64,000 bases of DNA, taken from NCBI GenBank assembly GCA_016748015.1, contig JAAOMT010000295.1, positions 936,604 through 1,000,603 of the forward strand, in the 5' to 3' direction. The DNA is from Geosiphon pyriformis. Lineage: Eukaryota > Glomeromycota > Glomeromycetes > Archaeosporales > Geosiphonaceae. The notes under the pieces were generated by a model. It saw nothing but the letters and a program-made list of their open reading frames with translations. It was not told the origin of the DNA and did no database searches. The translations under genes were made by a program, and so were the position numbers. Of this stretch, positions 42,541 to 55,499 are shown one piece after another. The first letter of the stretch is position 1, and every line of letters starts with the position of its first letter.

Positions 42541-44316
42541 AGAAAAACAGAAAAAACTTGTGAATTACCTTAAGTTATATCTATATCTAAATTCAAACTC
42601 AAAGATGCAATTACAGCAAGAAAAAAAGATTAAGAACCAGATCTCAGAAGCACCAGATCAACTATGCTCAGCTTTCTTACAATATTTGATACTTAATCAG
42701 CTAAAAACTTTAAGGAATGTTCCAAAAAAGTCAGATGATCATTAATTAATAAACTATCTTTGACAACCAAAACATTCTTCTTCTTATTTAAAGCACCAAA
42801 AGTAGAAGAACAAGAACCAAAACCAGAACCAAAACCATCAGAGAAAACAGCAAGCAAAACCACCTAAGCTCATGTTTTGCTACTAAAAAAAACTGGGTAG
42901 ACAACTAGAGCCTGCTTTTTTTTATATATGTTTGCCAAATAAGCATAATCCTAAGAATTGAAAGTCTTTTTCCCATGGCCACCCAAGTTTTTACTAGTTA
43001 AATACTCATCAGAAATATGACAAAAATGTTTACACTTAGCATAACAGGCCAGAAAAAGACCAGTCCAATGCAAATTTACATTCTTGAAGATTAGAATAGA
43101 ACCAATAGCAGCTTTTTTCAATGCTTCATTATTAAAGCAAACAACAGCATATTTGTTATGAATATAAGAGCAAAGATTACAGCCAATAATACAGATTCTC
43201 TTATCATAGGATGCCAAAAAATCAGAAAGATTATAAGCATTGGTTCCAACTGGCAAAGTGTACAACAAAGCCTGATAAAAATCTCTAAACACTCATAATT
43301 GTTTATCATTAATTATTAAAGCCACATGTACAAAATTTTTTTCCATAAAAACTGACTATTTAGACACAACCAAATCAACAATCTCAGCAGATTTAAATTC
43401 AATCAGGGTCTTTTGCCAGAAACCAATTAGCTGTATCTTGATTAATATAATCTTACCAAACTTAAAAAACACTAATTTTACAGCCAATTTTGGAAGATCA
43501 ACAAAAATTTTCTTGATTATTACTTTCCAATCTGAACAGTTGTTTACTTTTTTTATATCATTATTAACAAAAATTCTCTTACCAACTGTCATATTCCTTG
43601 TCTTTTTTAAATTAATCTCAAATGTGAAAAATAATTGAATGATTCTTGGAAACTTTAAGGAAATTAAAGCCTTCTCAAATCCATTAACATAATAAAAAAT
43701 CTTTTTTATTGTCATTAATTTATTACTAAAAGTTTTCTTGAGCACAGTAAACAACTTAATATCTAACATAAAAAACTTTACAGAATTGAAACTCTGCTTT
43801 TCCAGATTATGTAATCCGACCAATGACAGCTGTCTGGAACCAATAAACTTAGAAAATAGCAGCACCAAGACATTGTTGCTATCATTCAAATTACTAAACA
43901 AAGGAGTCTTAAGAAGATGACCTAACATACATGTTTGAGTGCAAGTTTTTTTAGGTGTGGCATTGTCCAGATTTTCATTTACTAAAACATTCAATTTGGC
44001 ATAACTGGTTTCTTTGGTGACCATATTTTTTATGTTTCTCAACATTTAACAGATCATTAATACTGCTTGCAACACTATTAACTTCACTTCTCCAAGATTT
44101 CAGAGATTTGACATCAGAGCTACTAATATCTAATATGTTTAAAACATTAGCTGATAACTTGACCACATTGTTAGTAGCAACAGATTTCTTTGGCTTTTTG
44201 TATAATACACTATAAGATTAAAAACCAACCAAATTCTTATTTTTAATATCAGACCAGGTTTTCAATCCAGCCAAGCCAATATCAGAACCATCAGCAAAAA
44301 AGCTTACTAGTTCCAT
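42541..44316 (-). pseudogene. LINE1 ORF1 (gag-like, CCHC)
   Basis: This starts at ATG on the - strand at 44316 (MELVSFFADGSDIGLAGLKT). It proceeds through VVKLSANVLNILDISSSDVK, the long open stretch 44045-43356 (LDIKLFTVLKKTFSNKLMTI, IKIQLIGFWQKTLIEF) and 43292-42951, where a degenerate knuckle reads YAKCKHFCHISDEY (outer Cys both Tyr). The C-terminal part FLEHSLKVLAD is followed by the inversion. It probably binds element RNA. The layout is like the ORF1 of LINEs I know from AM fungi. Confidence 0.8.
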
Positions 44317-46689
44317 AGTAACAAATAAAAATATATTAAAAGAAATAATTAAAACAAATAATAAGGAAAGAAAAGAGAAAAAATTATTTCTTTGGCTATT
44401 TTGTACTCTTATTAGAATTAGAAAATCAATAAAAGAAAGAGTTTTTTTGTTTTTTTTATCTTATTATTAAACTCATATTATTTAACAAATTTAAAACTGT
44501 ATTTTTACAATATTTTTGCAATTACAACAATATTATCTAATTACAAAAACATTTTAATATTATTACAAATTAAAATAATAAGTTAATGAAGAATAAAATA
44601 AAAAAAATTATATGATAATAAAAATAATTAAAAAGAAATTCAATTTTAAAAAGCAAATTAAATTGATATAAATTTAATATGTAAAATTAATCTTATAAAT
44701 ATTTTAATTGCTATTTTTTTTAAAAGATAAAAAGAGAATTTGAAGATAAAAAAATAGTTTATATTGTTAATAAAAGATAATACACTAATATAATACTATG
44801 TTTTATGTTAATACTCTTAAAATTTAATATTAAGTATTAATTATATTTTTTAGTAATATTTATTAAAAATCTTCAAAATTTATAATTTTAGATAAATATT
44901 AATAAGTAATTTTTTATTTACAAATATTTAGATACTTAAAAAAATTAGAAATAAGAAATAATCAGTTTAAAAAAAATTAAATATTTAGAAACAATTTTAT
45001 TATTTTAATTTATATATGTTTTATATATTAGAATATGTTTTTTTATAATTGAAAAATATATTATTTATATAACTATTCAAAATAATCAATAATTAGTTAT
45101 TAATTACTTTTTAAAAATAAAGTAGCTAATTATATAATATTAGTAATTAATATATATAATAACTAATAAAAACTATAATAATATAAATTAGAAGATTATA
45201 TTAAATCTTCAAGTCAATAATAAAATTATAAATTTTTTGTAGTTCAAAAAGCTTTTTATTACTTGTATTAATAATTTTTATGGTTTTTTTTTGTATTAAA
45301 ATATTAAAAAAAATTATATTATCTATAACAATCTTTTTAATTATCTTTAAAATAATTGAAATTACAATAATTTAAATAGTTTTAGAGTTTTAAAATAATA
45401 GTATTAGTTATAAAAAGTGCAAAAAATCTTAAATTAAAATTATTAAGTATTTTTCAAATTTTTTTTTTAATTTCTTGTAAAGATTTATATTAAATCTTTT
45501 TCTATATATTAATATACTTAATACATAAATTGAACTTTTAATATGCTGGTTTTTTTATGTTTATTATATAATTATATCTAAATATATTGCAAAATCTTTG
45601 GTATTAATATGTAAAAATTTATAAATATAAAACTTATTATATTGTAATATAAATAAAAAAACTTGTATATTAAAAAAGTTTAATAATAAATAAAATTAAA
45701 AATACAATAGATTAAAAAATAAAAGATATATTAGATTAAAAAATAAAAAACACACTAAATTAAAAAATAAAAAACATATTAGATTAAAAGATAAATAATA
45801 CAAATTTGTAATTATTTTTATATAAATAAAACAATATAATAAATTAAGATATTTAAACTAATATATTTTTATAATAATTTCGATTATAAGTTTAATTATT
45901 AAAAAAAAGAGATAATTTTATAATAATTAATAATAATTTAATAAATATTTGTCTTTTTATTATTTTTTATTATAATTTAATAAATTATATTTTAATTATT
46001 ATTATTTTATTAAATTTAAAAACAGCTATTATATATAGCTTTTTTAATAATATTTACTAAAATATTTTGTAATTATCTTTTGATTTTTGTGTTTTAAATT
46101 AGTATTTTGTAATTATATTATTTAATTTAAAAGTAAATATAAATTTAATAATTTTATAAAATTTTAAAAAAATAAAAGCTTTTTTAAAATCTGTTACCAA
46201 TAATTTTTTAATTATTTAAATTTTTTAAAATATCTTTTTTATAATAACAAGTCAATAATTAATATAAACAACTTTTTAATAGCAAATTCAAATTTTTTTT
46301 AATGTAAAAAAACTATTAATAAAATAATAACAAAAAAAATCTTATATTTATATTATTTTTTAAAATTCAAGTATTTTAACTTTTAATTATAAATTGTTTA
46401 ATTTTGATAAATTAAATTAAATTTACAGTTTTAATAAATATTTTTTTATTTTATTTTTCTTAATATTATAATTTATATATACATTTTTTTTAAAATTATT
46501 TACTTTGCTGTTTTAAAATTTAAGTTATATCAAAAACAAATTATTATTAATATTAATTTTTTAATAATATAAGCTAGTTTTTTTAAAAGTAAAATTTTAA
46601 TAACAGACTTTTATTTAACTTATTAAATTTATAAACAATAATATTTTTATATTAAAATAAGTTTTTTTATTTTTTTTATTAAATAAAAA
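44317..46689. other. AT-rich desert with LINE1 5' leader
   Basis: The first 100 bases or so are probably the LINE1 5' untranslated leader. Beyond about 44450 the sequence is almost only A and T, with no open frame of note and no match I can see to other parts. It may be a completely decayed element. A 24-bp tandem array is at 45709-45803. Confidence 0.6.
45709..45803 (+). repeat. 24-bp tandem repeat, four units
   Basis: Four successive units resemble AGATTAAAAAATAAAAAACA plus four bases, in register with period 24. They differ by a few A/G and C/T changes. Confidence 0.8.
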
Positions 46690-46952
46690 TGTTTTTATAA
46701 TTCAAAAATTTATAATATAATACAGTAATAATTTTAGAAAAATAATAATTAATATAATAACAAGTATTATTTTATAATAGCAATAAATACTAGTTTATAA
46801 TAACAATAAATACTAATTCATAATAACAATAAATATTAAATTAAAATAGCAAAAAAAAAGTATAATAATATGTTTTTTTGTAGAATTATAAACATATTAT
46901 ATAATAGTTTTAATATTAAAGAGAACAATAATTTATTTAACAATTTAATTTT
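46690..46952 (+). repeat. decayed A-type LTR, left part
   Basis: This aligns with 17094-17375 of the A LTR. Examples are CAGTAATAATCTTAGAAAG there against CAGTAATAATTTTAGAAAA here, and the 24-bp array with every CACCA turned to TACTA or TATTA. Nearly all differences are C-to-T or G-to-A. It is interrupted by LINE2 and resumes at 53770. Confidence 0.85.
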
Positions 46953-46989
46953 TATTATTATTATTATTAATAAATGCAATCTTATTATT

Positions 46990-49900
46990 AACTAATACAA
47001 AAAAACAAACCAAAAATTCCTAACTAGATATAATTTATATGTTTTTTACATACAACTGGTTATTCAAACTAATTAAAACCACACTATATACTTATCTAAA
47101 CCAAAATATTATTATTCAAGCCTAAAAAAAACAAGAATTATGAAAACTAAAACTAACTACAAATGTTTTATCAATTCCAAGCAAATAAACCATATTATCT
47201 GACAACTAAAGTGGCAAAGAACTTAACAGCTCTGAAATTATACCCAAATTACAAACCAAATTACTATGTTCTATATTAATTCTGAACTTAAATTTAAAAA
47301 CCCACACTATTGTTCTATATTGTTTAACAAATTTGTGAACAAAATTGACTACTATTAAAACAGTTTTCTTCTTATTTTTAAAAACTACCATTATTTTTTT
47401 ACATCAGAACTTCAAAACAAAATTTTTACCAAAAAGTTTATACAAATCAACATCTAACAAACTTGACCAAAGATTCTGAACAACCATTAAAACCAGAGGC
47501 ACACTAGTACTTACTAAAGCTTTTTAGCAAAAAACTATCTTTTGTATCATATTCTTATAAAAGCTAATATTACTTAAACATGTGAAAACATTATTAGAGA
47601 ATTTTACTTCATTACATATTAAACACAAAACACCAAGATATTTTCAATTGTAAAGTTTTTTTTTAATAGCAACTGATAACTTTCTATACACAGTTTTTAT
47701 AAGATATATGCACAAATTTGAAAATGTTTTACTAATAAAACCAATACACATATAAGAATTTAAGTGCCAAACTGACACTATATACAACCAATTTATATAA
47801 AAAATAAAAAAATCAGTTACTACTACTGCATTAAGACCTATTTTCTAATTAACATAGTTAATAAATCTATAATCATTTCATGCAAAGTGACAAATATTAT
47901 TTGAAATTATTTGACTATTAGTGAATAACAATCTTTTTTTAATGTGATAAGCAAAAAGCAAAAATAAATAAATAACAGCATTCATAAATACATCTGCCTA
48001 ATTATTGCCCATATTATCTGAATAGTTCTTAACTTTAACTTACTTAATTAATAATGTTTTTATTCTTAATTAAATTGACAATATGCTTGCATTTTACTCA
48101 GTAAACATTGTAAAAATCAAGTTGTTTAGAATCTAAATCAGTTGTACATATATCAATTACTACTTAACTATTTGAATATAAAACTACCAAGCAGAAAAAT
48201 AACACATATTTTAAAGTTAATGCAACTGCTTACAACTTGGCCATTGTTAATAATACCAAATTCTGAACTTTTATCTCAATATCTCTGTTAATATCTAAAA
48301 AATTTATAGTCATTTTACAAGTTATAGAAAATAGACCCCTATTTTTTAAGAACTTATTTGTATAAACTACACAATTTTCAGCCCAAACTTAATATAAATA
48401 ATTCTGAACAACAAAAAAATTACTTAAATCCAAAATACTAACAAGATTATGAGTTAAAAATGCCTGTAAAAAAACAAAATAGAAACTAAATATGAACTTA
48501 AAAGCTATATTAAATTATTATAATACAAGATTTTTTGAATTCAATCTTTTCTAATAGTAAAATGTTTTTCAATTTATAACTGTTCTATGTTTATTTAAAA
48601 GTTTATTATTAAAAACCATGCCAAAATGCTTTAAAGAATTGATTATATTATAATAGCAAGAAGTCTCTAAAATTGTTGACATTAAAAATTTGTTAATATG
48701 TTGGAAAGCACTAAGTAGATTATTATTTAAAGAAAATCTATTGTCCAAAAAGATCTTTACTAGACTTACAAAAAAATTGTTTACTAAGCTAATTCTTAGT
48801 TTTATCAAAAACTGTAAAGAATTCAAAAAAGCCCATTCCAAAATCTGTAAATTCAAAAAGTTATGCTTAAATAATCTGTTAAAAATGCTAAGAGCATTAA
48901 AAAAAGTTATAGTTAATGTTATTTTATTTTTGGTCTGCATTTGTTTAAATAACTTTAACTTATACAAAAAAAAATAATATAAAAATTTATTAAGAAAGTT
49001 TCTTGGCAAATTAGCTTTGGCTTTGAACTTTTTTCATATTAAAGCATTTTATTTGTAATACACATTCTTTGAAATGAAACTAAATTGCATCTTATAATTA
49101 ATAATTGGTTGTAAAACAGCTAAAACCAAATAAAAAAACTGCTTATTTAACAAAGTTTTTCTTAAAACCATGTTAGAAAAAAATTTTATATTTGAATATG
49201 TTTTAACCAAATTTGAACAAATCTTTAGTTAAGAGAAAGATCTCTAGATACTTATACAGAACATTCTTATGTGTGATTACAATTAATAACCCACTTATAA
49301 ACAAAGAAGTAACTTTAATTTTTTGATTAATTAGAATAGTTACTGTCTTCTTATTATTAATTAAAATGTTATTAAGAAAAAAAAATTCACTAACTATATT
49401 CAAAATATACTGTGTAAATATATAACTACTCTCTATTCAAATTGTATCATTAATAAAAGCTCTAGTTATAAAAAATAACATTTTGTCTAAACTGACTTTA
49501 ATTCTATTTGATTTGACAATAAACTTGATATTAATACAATATCTACACAAATACTCATTTTTTTTGATTTTACACAAAAAGAAATTGTAAAATATTCTTT
49601 AAAAAAATGATAAAAAAATCTCATCTTGGTTCAAACTATTATGCACTTTATATTTATTTAAAAAACCAAAGTTAATTATTATCTTGTTGAATCTGTTTTC
49701 ATGCAAATTTTTAAAAAATTTAATAAACTTTTTATATATTCTTATGTGATCTAAACTTTTTTTCAGATGAATCTATTCAATTAAGTTATATGTCTTATAT
49801 ATATTTTATAGAACCAGCCATATTTTTTTGTCTTTTTTCAAAGCATTTTTAACAACAAAACTTACTGCAAAAATAGAATTCTGAGTAGACATGCTTTTAA

Positions 49901-51800
49901 GCACCAAAAAATTTGCACCATATAGTACATTAAATTTGGCATAAATAGAAAAAATATAATCTGATAGTATTTTCAAAAGAATTTTTTTTGTTATTTTAAT
50001 CAAAGTTATAGATTTAGTATTTGTTAAAACTTCTTTTCAATTATAAGGCTTTAGAATTATAAAAACTCAAGTTCTCTTTTAAGATAAAAAAATAAGTTCT
50101 AAAACTAAACAATTGTTCAATAAAACCAAAAAACACTCTAAAATTTTATTACTACCATGTCTTTATAATTTATTTAAGATATTAAAGAAACCAACAGTCT
50201 TGTCATTGAGGAGACAGCCAATTATGTGCTTTAGTTTTTCAACACCAATTTTTTTTATTACACTAAAAAACATGTTATTATCAATGTAATTCAGAAGAGC
50301 ATACTACCAAGACCAAAAATCAAGTATTATTCCTGGTGCTAAATGTTTTATCATCCAACTTATTATAATATTATTTATCTTATTCTTAATCTTGTTTGGC
50401 TCCAGCACTAATTCATTGCCAATTATCAAATAATTCAGCACTATTTTTCGGAATAACCACTTTAAAACATTTATTATCATATGATCTTTATTTGTGCAAA
50501 AATTTTCTATTTTTTTATTAATAGTATTTCTTATTATCAAAATTTTAGCTGCTTTTAATTCCTAAAATTTTAACATGTAATATCTCTTTTTAATTCCAAA
50601 TAAATAACCAAAAAGCTTCTTAGATTTTGTATCTTGTCCAACCAGTAACTAAACCTCTAAAGTTTTATCATAGTTAATTATTGACCAAATTTCCAAAAAG
50701 TGGTTAGTTTTAAAGTTATTTTTTAAAACAAATGTCTTAATAACTTTAGATATTAATAATTCTAACTTAAAAAACTTTGAAAACTGCTTATTTTTTGATA
50801 CATCAAACTTATTGTACCAATTTTTAGAAAAAATTTTCTCTGTTAAATCTATTACTATCTTTTATAAGCAATTTCACATATTATCTAAGACACTTTGATT
50901 TTTTGCTTCCTAAAATTCATGTTAAACTGAATTTAAACCTAATGTTAAGCACTTTTTAAAACAGATTTACTTCAATTTATTCACATTTTTTATATCAAAT
51001 TTCCAATAATTACAATTGGTCTGTTTATATATAGTATTTAAGCAAACATCTAAAAAACTATTTATGCCAAAAGAGATTAATATTACTATGTAATTAGTAT
51101 TAAAAAACTCAGTCACATCAAAGACTCTATGGTTAACAACTGCTAATAAGAAATGTTTATTAACAAGAATATAGTCAATGGTTTTCATTGCTCTTTTTAA
51201 ATTGCTTTATATTGGCAGCTTGACTATAAGGTCTTTAACAAATAAGTTATATAAACCTAAACTAAAACATTTACTGAAACTAACACTTTTTTTTAAACCA
51301 TCTTTATTAAAATTACCATTTAGCATTATATAGAACTCAGAATTAACTGTTTTAACAATAAATATATTTATTTTATCTGTTTGGCCAAAATGCATATTAA
51401 CTAAAATCTTAGCATATAATTCTAAAATTACAACTAATAAATTATTATTAAACAAAAAATAAATTAACAAAAGATGACCCAAAATTTCTGATACTTTATA
51501 CATATACCAAGCAAATATATTATTAATAATTATTGTTATACTTAAATCCAAATAACCAGAATCTAAACCAGACACAAAAACTTTTAAACCAGAAAATTTG
51601 TTTTTAATTTAAAATCTGTGTTGTCTTTTCAATTTTGTTTTAATTATAATAGAAATCAAATTGTCTGATTCCTTATATTACTTAACAATGTCTTCCTGTT
51701 TTACCAAATTGTTTATGTTTTTAATATTATATGTAACAATTTTTTAAACAAAACTGGTCATTGAAATAAATAAAATTCCAAGACCAACCCAAATTTGTCT
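46990..51800 (-). pseudogene. LINE2 ORF2: EN, RT, RNase H, zinc finger
   Basis: In coding order: endonuclease start (LVKQEDIVK, ESDNLISIIIKTKLK, near 51740), EN body 51575-51207 with NGNFNKDGLKK (Asp changed to Asn), IDYILVNKHFLLAVV and TEFFNTN (51188-50967). RT follows with DKTVGFFNILNKL, ITLIKITKKILLKIL and the catalytic box FIND at 49446-49457 (from FVDD). RNase H lies near 48380-48100 (LAKL-stop-AVALTLKYV). A Cys-His finger is near 47640-47590, and an ORF2 tail (VNFVHKFVKQYRTIVWVFKF) at 47391-47000. Many stops occur, such as QD-type residues turned to stop-N. Confidence 0.85.
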
Positions 51801-51849
51801 ATTTTAGTTAAGAGGCCCAAAACTATATTTAAAAAACACTTCAATTGGT

Positions 51850-53560
51850 TTTCCAATTTATAGACCACAAAAAAATCTAAAAAAGCTGTTTTTACTATAG
51901 TCTTACTACAAATAATTATATCTAAACTTTTACTTATTATTGTATTTGTCTCTTGATTCTATAATAAAAAAGTTACCAATAGCTAATATTTAGAATTAAG
52001 CTGAGAAATTATTGGTCTAAATACATCTAACTTTTTAGTCAGCTTACTAACTTGCTTTACAAAGCTAGCAAAACTGTGCTTAAAAGCAGTCAATCTATTA
52101 TTTAATTTAACTAATACAAGCAAAAAAAAACTTTATCTCTAAAGAAAAACCAAAATCTGCTGAATTATTTTATACAAAAAGAAAAGAAAATAATAACTTA
52201 CCAACAATTTTAGTTCAAAAAACACCACCAAAAAAGACAGAATAGGTAATAAGTGCTAAATGTTTGACATAGATGATAGCAAATTTGCTTTTATCTGTAT
52301 TTGAAAAAATTCTATAAAACAAACTGCTAAGAAAAACTTTCTTATCTATAGTACAATCTAATGAAATATGTCCCAAATTTCTATACTTTGTACACTTGAC
52401 AGAACTCAAATAAAATTATCATAAATATGTATTTCTTAGTATTAGCATGGTTTCTATAATAGTATCTAAGAATTTAGCAGAATTAAAACAAATGATAACA
52501 CATCTGGTTTAGACATATATAACTAAATAATAATTAATTGCACATGTTTTTTTATTTACTGATCCAATAAAGTTCCAAATATTATGAGTGTTAGTTTTTA
52601 TTAGCAGCATATAAAGTATTATCTTATAACAATTTTTTGCATTTCATGTTTTCTTGTTTAAATTGGTTCTAGTAACTTACACAGTATCTTTTTTAATCAG
52701 AATAGACCATTTTACTGTGACCAAATCAACATAATTAGATTGCTCAAATTTTACTATAGTCTTCTGTCACATTTCTACTAATTGTATCTTAATTAACTTA
52801 ATTAATCCAAACTCAAACAACACAGTGCACACAAATTTAACTAATATTTTAATTGAAATTTTTTTAACCACTACAGTCTAATCTAAACATTTTGCAGATT
52901 TTTTAAGATCAGTATTTACCAAAATTTTTGCATCTCTAACTATTTTGGAAGCCTGCACCAAACTTGATTCAGAAGTAAATATTGTTTTAATAATTTCAGC
53001 AAATTTTGAAAAAGTAAATGTCTCTTCAAAACCATTGATTTTGGAAAATAATTTTCTGATTACTATAAATTTATCTTGAAAAAACTTTTTAACAACATTA
53101 ATCAATCTAATATCTAAAGCAAATAATTTTTTAACAGAAACAATAACTAAATTTTTCAAAAGAAAAAGAAAATTTGGCAAAGTATCTAATAAAATATTAT
53201 CATTATTATCACTTAAAAAATTGATTTTATCCAAAGATGTTTCTAGTACTTATTTAGTCTTTACTTATAGACTTTATGGTATTTGGTTAGAGTTTTTTCA
53301 TTAAAAATATTCTTTTTACCATAATTAATACTGGTTTTTTTCACTAAGTATTCCTTTTTCATATTAATACTATCAGATTTAGTAATATTACCAGTCAAAG
53401 AGCCTTAAGAATAATCACTTAAAGCTTCAGCAAAAACCATTTTATTATTAATACTGTCTTTTAAGACATTATTTTTCTTCTTTTTCTTAGAAAATACTTA
53501 TTTACTATTGCTATCAGAACCAGAATTTTTGATAAACTTCTTAATAAACTTTTTCATAAC
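51850..53560 (-). pseudogene. LINE2 ORF1 (gag-like)
   Basis: The open part 53234-52878 reads MDKINFLSDNNDNILLDTLP, LFALDIRLINVVKKFFQDKF and ASKIVRDAKILVNTDLKKS. It then continues IKLIKIQLVEM-stop-QKTIVKFEQ, matching IKIQLIGFWQKTLIEF of LINE1. The knuckle at about 52395-52350 is KCTKYRNLGHISLDC, second Cys changed to Tyr. The upstream part (53560-53240) keeps an acidic/Ser-rich flavour with frame breaks. Confidence 0.8.
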
Positions 53561-53769
53561 AATAATATTAGAACTAACAATAATTTTATAGTCAAGCAAA
53601 AAGAATTTGAATTTATTATACTGAATAATTAAAACTTTTATTTAATGAGTGTACTTTTTAAGAGTTTTTTAGGTATAAAAAAAAAAGTTTTAATTTTTCA
53701 ACTTAATCTTAACAAGTTAATAATTACAATAATTTAATTTTTTACTTTAATTATTTTTTGGTCTTTATT

Positions 53770-54195
53770 TTAAATAAATATTCAAAAAAAATTTTATTCA
53801 AAAAAAAATAAAAAATAATTTTTAATTAAGATTATTTATGTTATTATTAATTAATAAAATTTTATTGTAAAAATTAGAAAAAATATTAAAACTATTAATA
53901 TTTTGTGTTTTTAAATTAAAAAAACACTTTAAGTACATATAAGAATAGCTTTAAAAAAGATTTTATTATTGTAAATAAATTTCAAATCAATCTTTAAAAA
54001 AAGTATATAAATATATATAATAATTAAAAATTAAGAAATAGTTTATATTATAACTTTAAAAAAAAGCTCTTAGTATAAAACCAGTATTATTATGTAAATA
54101 GAATTGAAAAACTTACAAAAAACTAATTATAATCAAAATAAAATTATTAAAAATTAATATACTAAGAAAAAAAATCGGTAATAATGTGTTAAAAA
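53770..54195 (+). repeat. decayed A-type LTR, right part
   Basis: This aligns with 17540-17943 of the A LTR: for example TTTATTGTGAGAATTAGG there and TTTATTGTAAAAATTAGA here, and CAAATAGAATTGAGGAACTT against TAAATAGAATTGAAAAACTT. C and G are lost almost everywhere. Its end near 54195 reads AATCGGTAATA in place of ATCTCATAACA. Confidence 0.85.
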
Positions 54196-54199
54196 AATA

Positions 54200-55366
54200 G
54201 TTTATTAAATATTAAAATATTAAAATTTTTTTTTTGTTGATTAAAATTAATAAAAATCCAGTTTAATTATTAATTATTTAAATTTTAATTAATATTATAC
54301 TTATAAAAATCTAAAAAACAATAAATAGAATTTTAATGTTTCGAATTTTAAAAAATTCTGTTTTTTTAGTATTTATTACTTACTTAAAAGATTTATTAAT
54401 TAGCTTCTTACCAAAAAAAATTTAGTTTTTAACTAAAAGTTTTTTTATTGTTAAAAAAAACTTGATTTTAAGAGTTCTATTCTTAGCTAATTTAATTTGA
54501 TAATTAAATATTTAAGTAGTAAAATACATTATGTTATATTATTATTATTATTTTTTTGTTTTTTAATATTCTTGGTTTTTGTGATTTTTTGTAATAAGAA
54601 ATTATTTTTTTGTTAGTTAATTTGGATATGTTTAATGTATATACAAATAATTTCTAAAAGATTTAAGTATTTTTGATATAAAATGTAATACTATTATATA
54701 TTTTTCTAATTTGAATATAATTATTAATATTAAGATAATAGATTTATTATTTTTTATATTTGTTAAATTTTAAATAATTATGCTAACTTTAAAGTTTATT
54801 TTTAATTTTTATGCTGTTATTGTTTATTTAAATAGTTAGACTATACTAAATATTTGTTTATCTAAGTTAAATCTAATAATATTTAATTTATGCAATTAAT
54901 ATTAACTAAAAAATATCATATTATAAATCTTATTAAAAAAAAGAGTCTAAGTATTATTTGATTAAAGATTAAAAGTTATTCAAATATTGTGAATAATAAA
55001 ATAACTAATAAGTTAACTAATATTACTGTTTATTCAAATTTTATTTTTTTATTTACATCTGTAAATAATATATAAAAGCTAATAATATAATTGTTTTTAA
55101 TAATGCTTAATATTTTATTATATATAATAAGAAGCTGGTTTTAATACTATAATTATAAATAAAGTTTTGCTTAAAAATAATTGTTTAATAAAAAGTATTT
55201 TTGTGTTTTGTTTATATTGTAAAAAAATTGAATTTTTAAATCATTTTTATTTGTAAAAAAGATTTTGTTATTTATAGTAATTTATTAGAATTATATATTA
55301 AATTAAAAAATTTATATTAGATCTTTTTTAATCAATATTTTATGTTTAATAATTGTTTTTAATATA
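54200..55366 (+). pseudogene. LINE3 (5'-truncated, + strand), first part
   Basis: This is a LINE ORF2 remnant read on the + strand, starting after RT. Recognisable pieces are VKKNLILRVLFLANLI near 54450, an RNase H trace VYTNNF near 54640, VKF-stop-IIMLTLKFIF and VIVYLNS-stop-TILNIC near 54770-54860, and a zinc finger VFCLYCKKIEFLNHF near 55205. Each lines up with LINE1/LINE2. C and G are nearly absent. The left edge abuts the decayed LTR; the Tc1 element interrupts at 55367. Confidence 0.72.
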
Positions 55367-55394
55367 CAGTTTAAAACAAAAAAAATTGGACAAA
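55367..55394 (+). repeat. left terminal inverted repeat of the Tc1 element
   Basis: It begins CAGTTTAAAAC next to TA. Compared with the right end it differs at a few bases, mostly transitions. Confidence 0.88.
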
Positions 55395-55499
55395 AAAATG
55401 TATCTTATAAGATTTGATCTAGTTTAACCAATTTTGGTTAGATTATAACAAAATTAGTTAAAAATGAATGTAAAGGTAAATGGCTATTGGCTTATATAT

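Larger units (their letters stand above)
46953..53760 (-). mobile_element. LINE2, inserted in the decayed LTR
   Basis: This is a nearly full-length non-LTR element on the - strand. Its 3' tail is a TTATTA-type simple repeat (+ strand 46957-46977), directly beside the broken LTR. Its 5' end lies between about 53560 and 53760. It carries ORF1 and ORF2 in the standard order and provides the uninterrupted reference for LINE1. It is less decayed than the LTR around it, so it came later. Confidence 0.87.

Noticed and set aside
42365-42745. A + strand ORF that looks like a gene start (MCWLNFFCELFPS...)
   Set aside because: Its middle is the LINE endonuclease start carried by the inverted segment; the rest reads the complement of ORF1 and has no family match.
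44450-46689. Possible centromere or replication origin in the AT-rich desert
   Set aside because: AT content alone is not evidence, and similar deserts here prove to be decayed retroelements.
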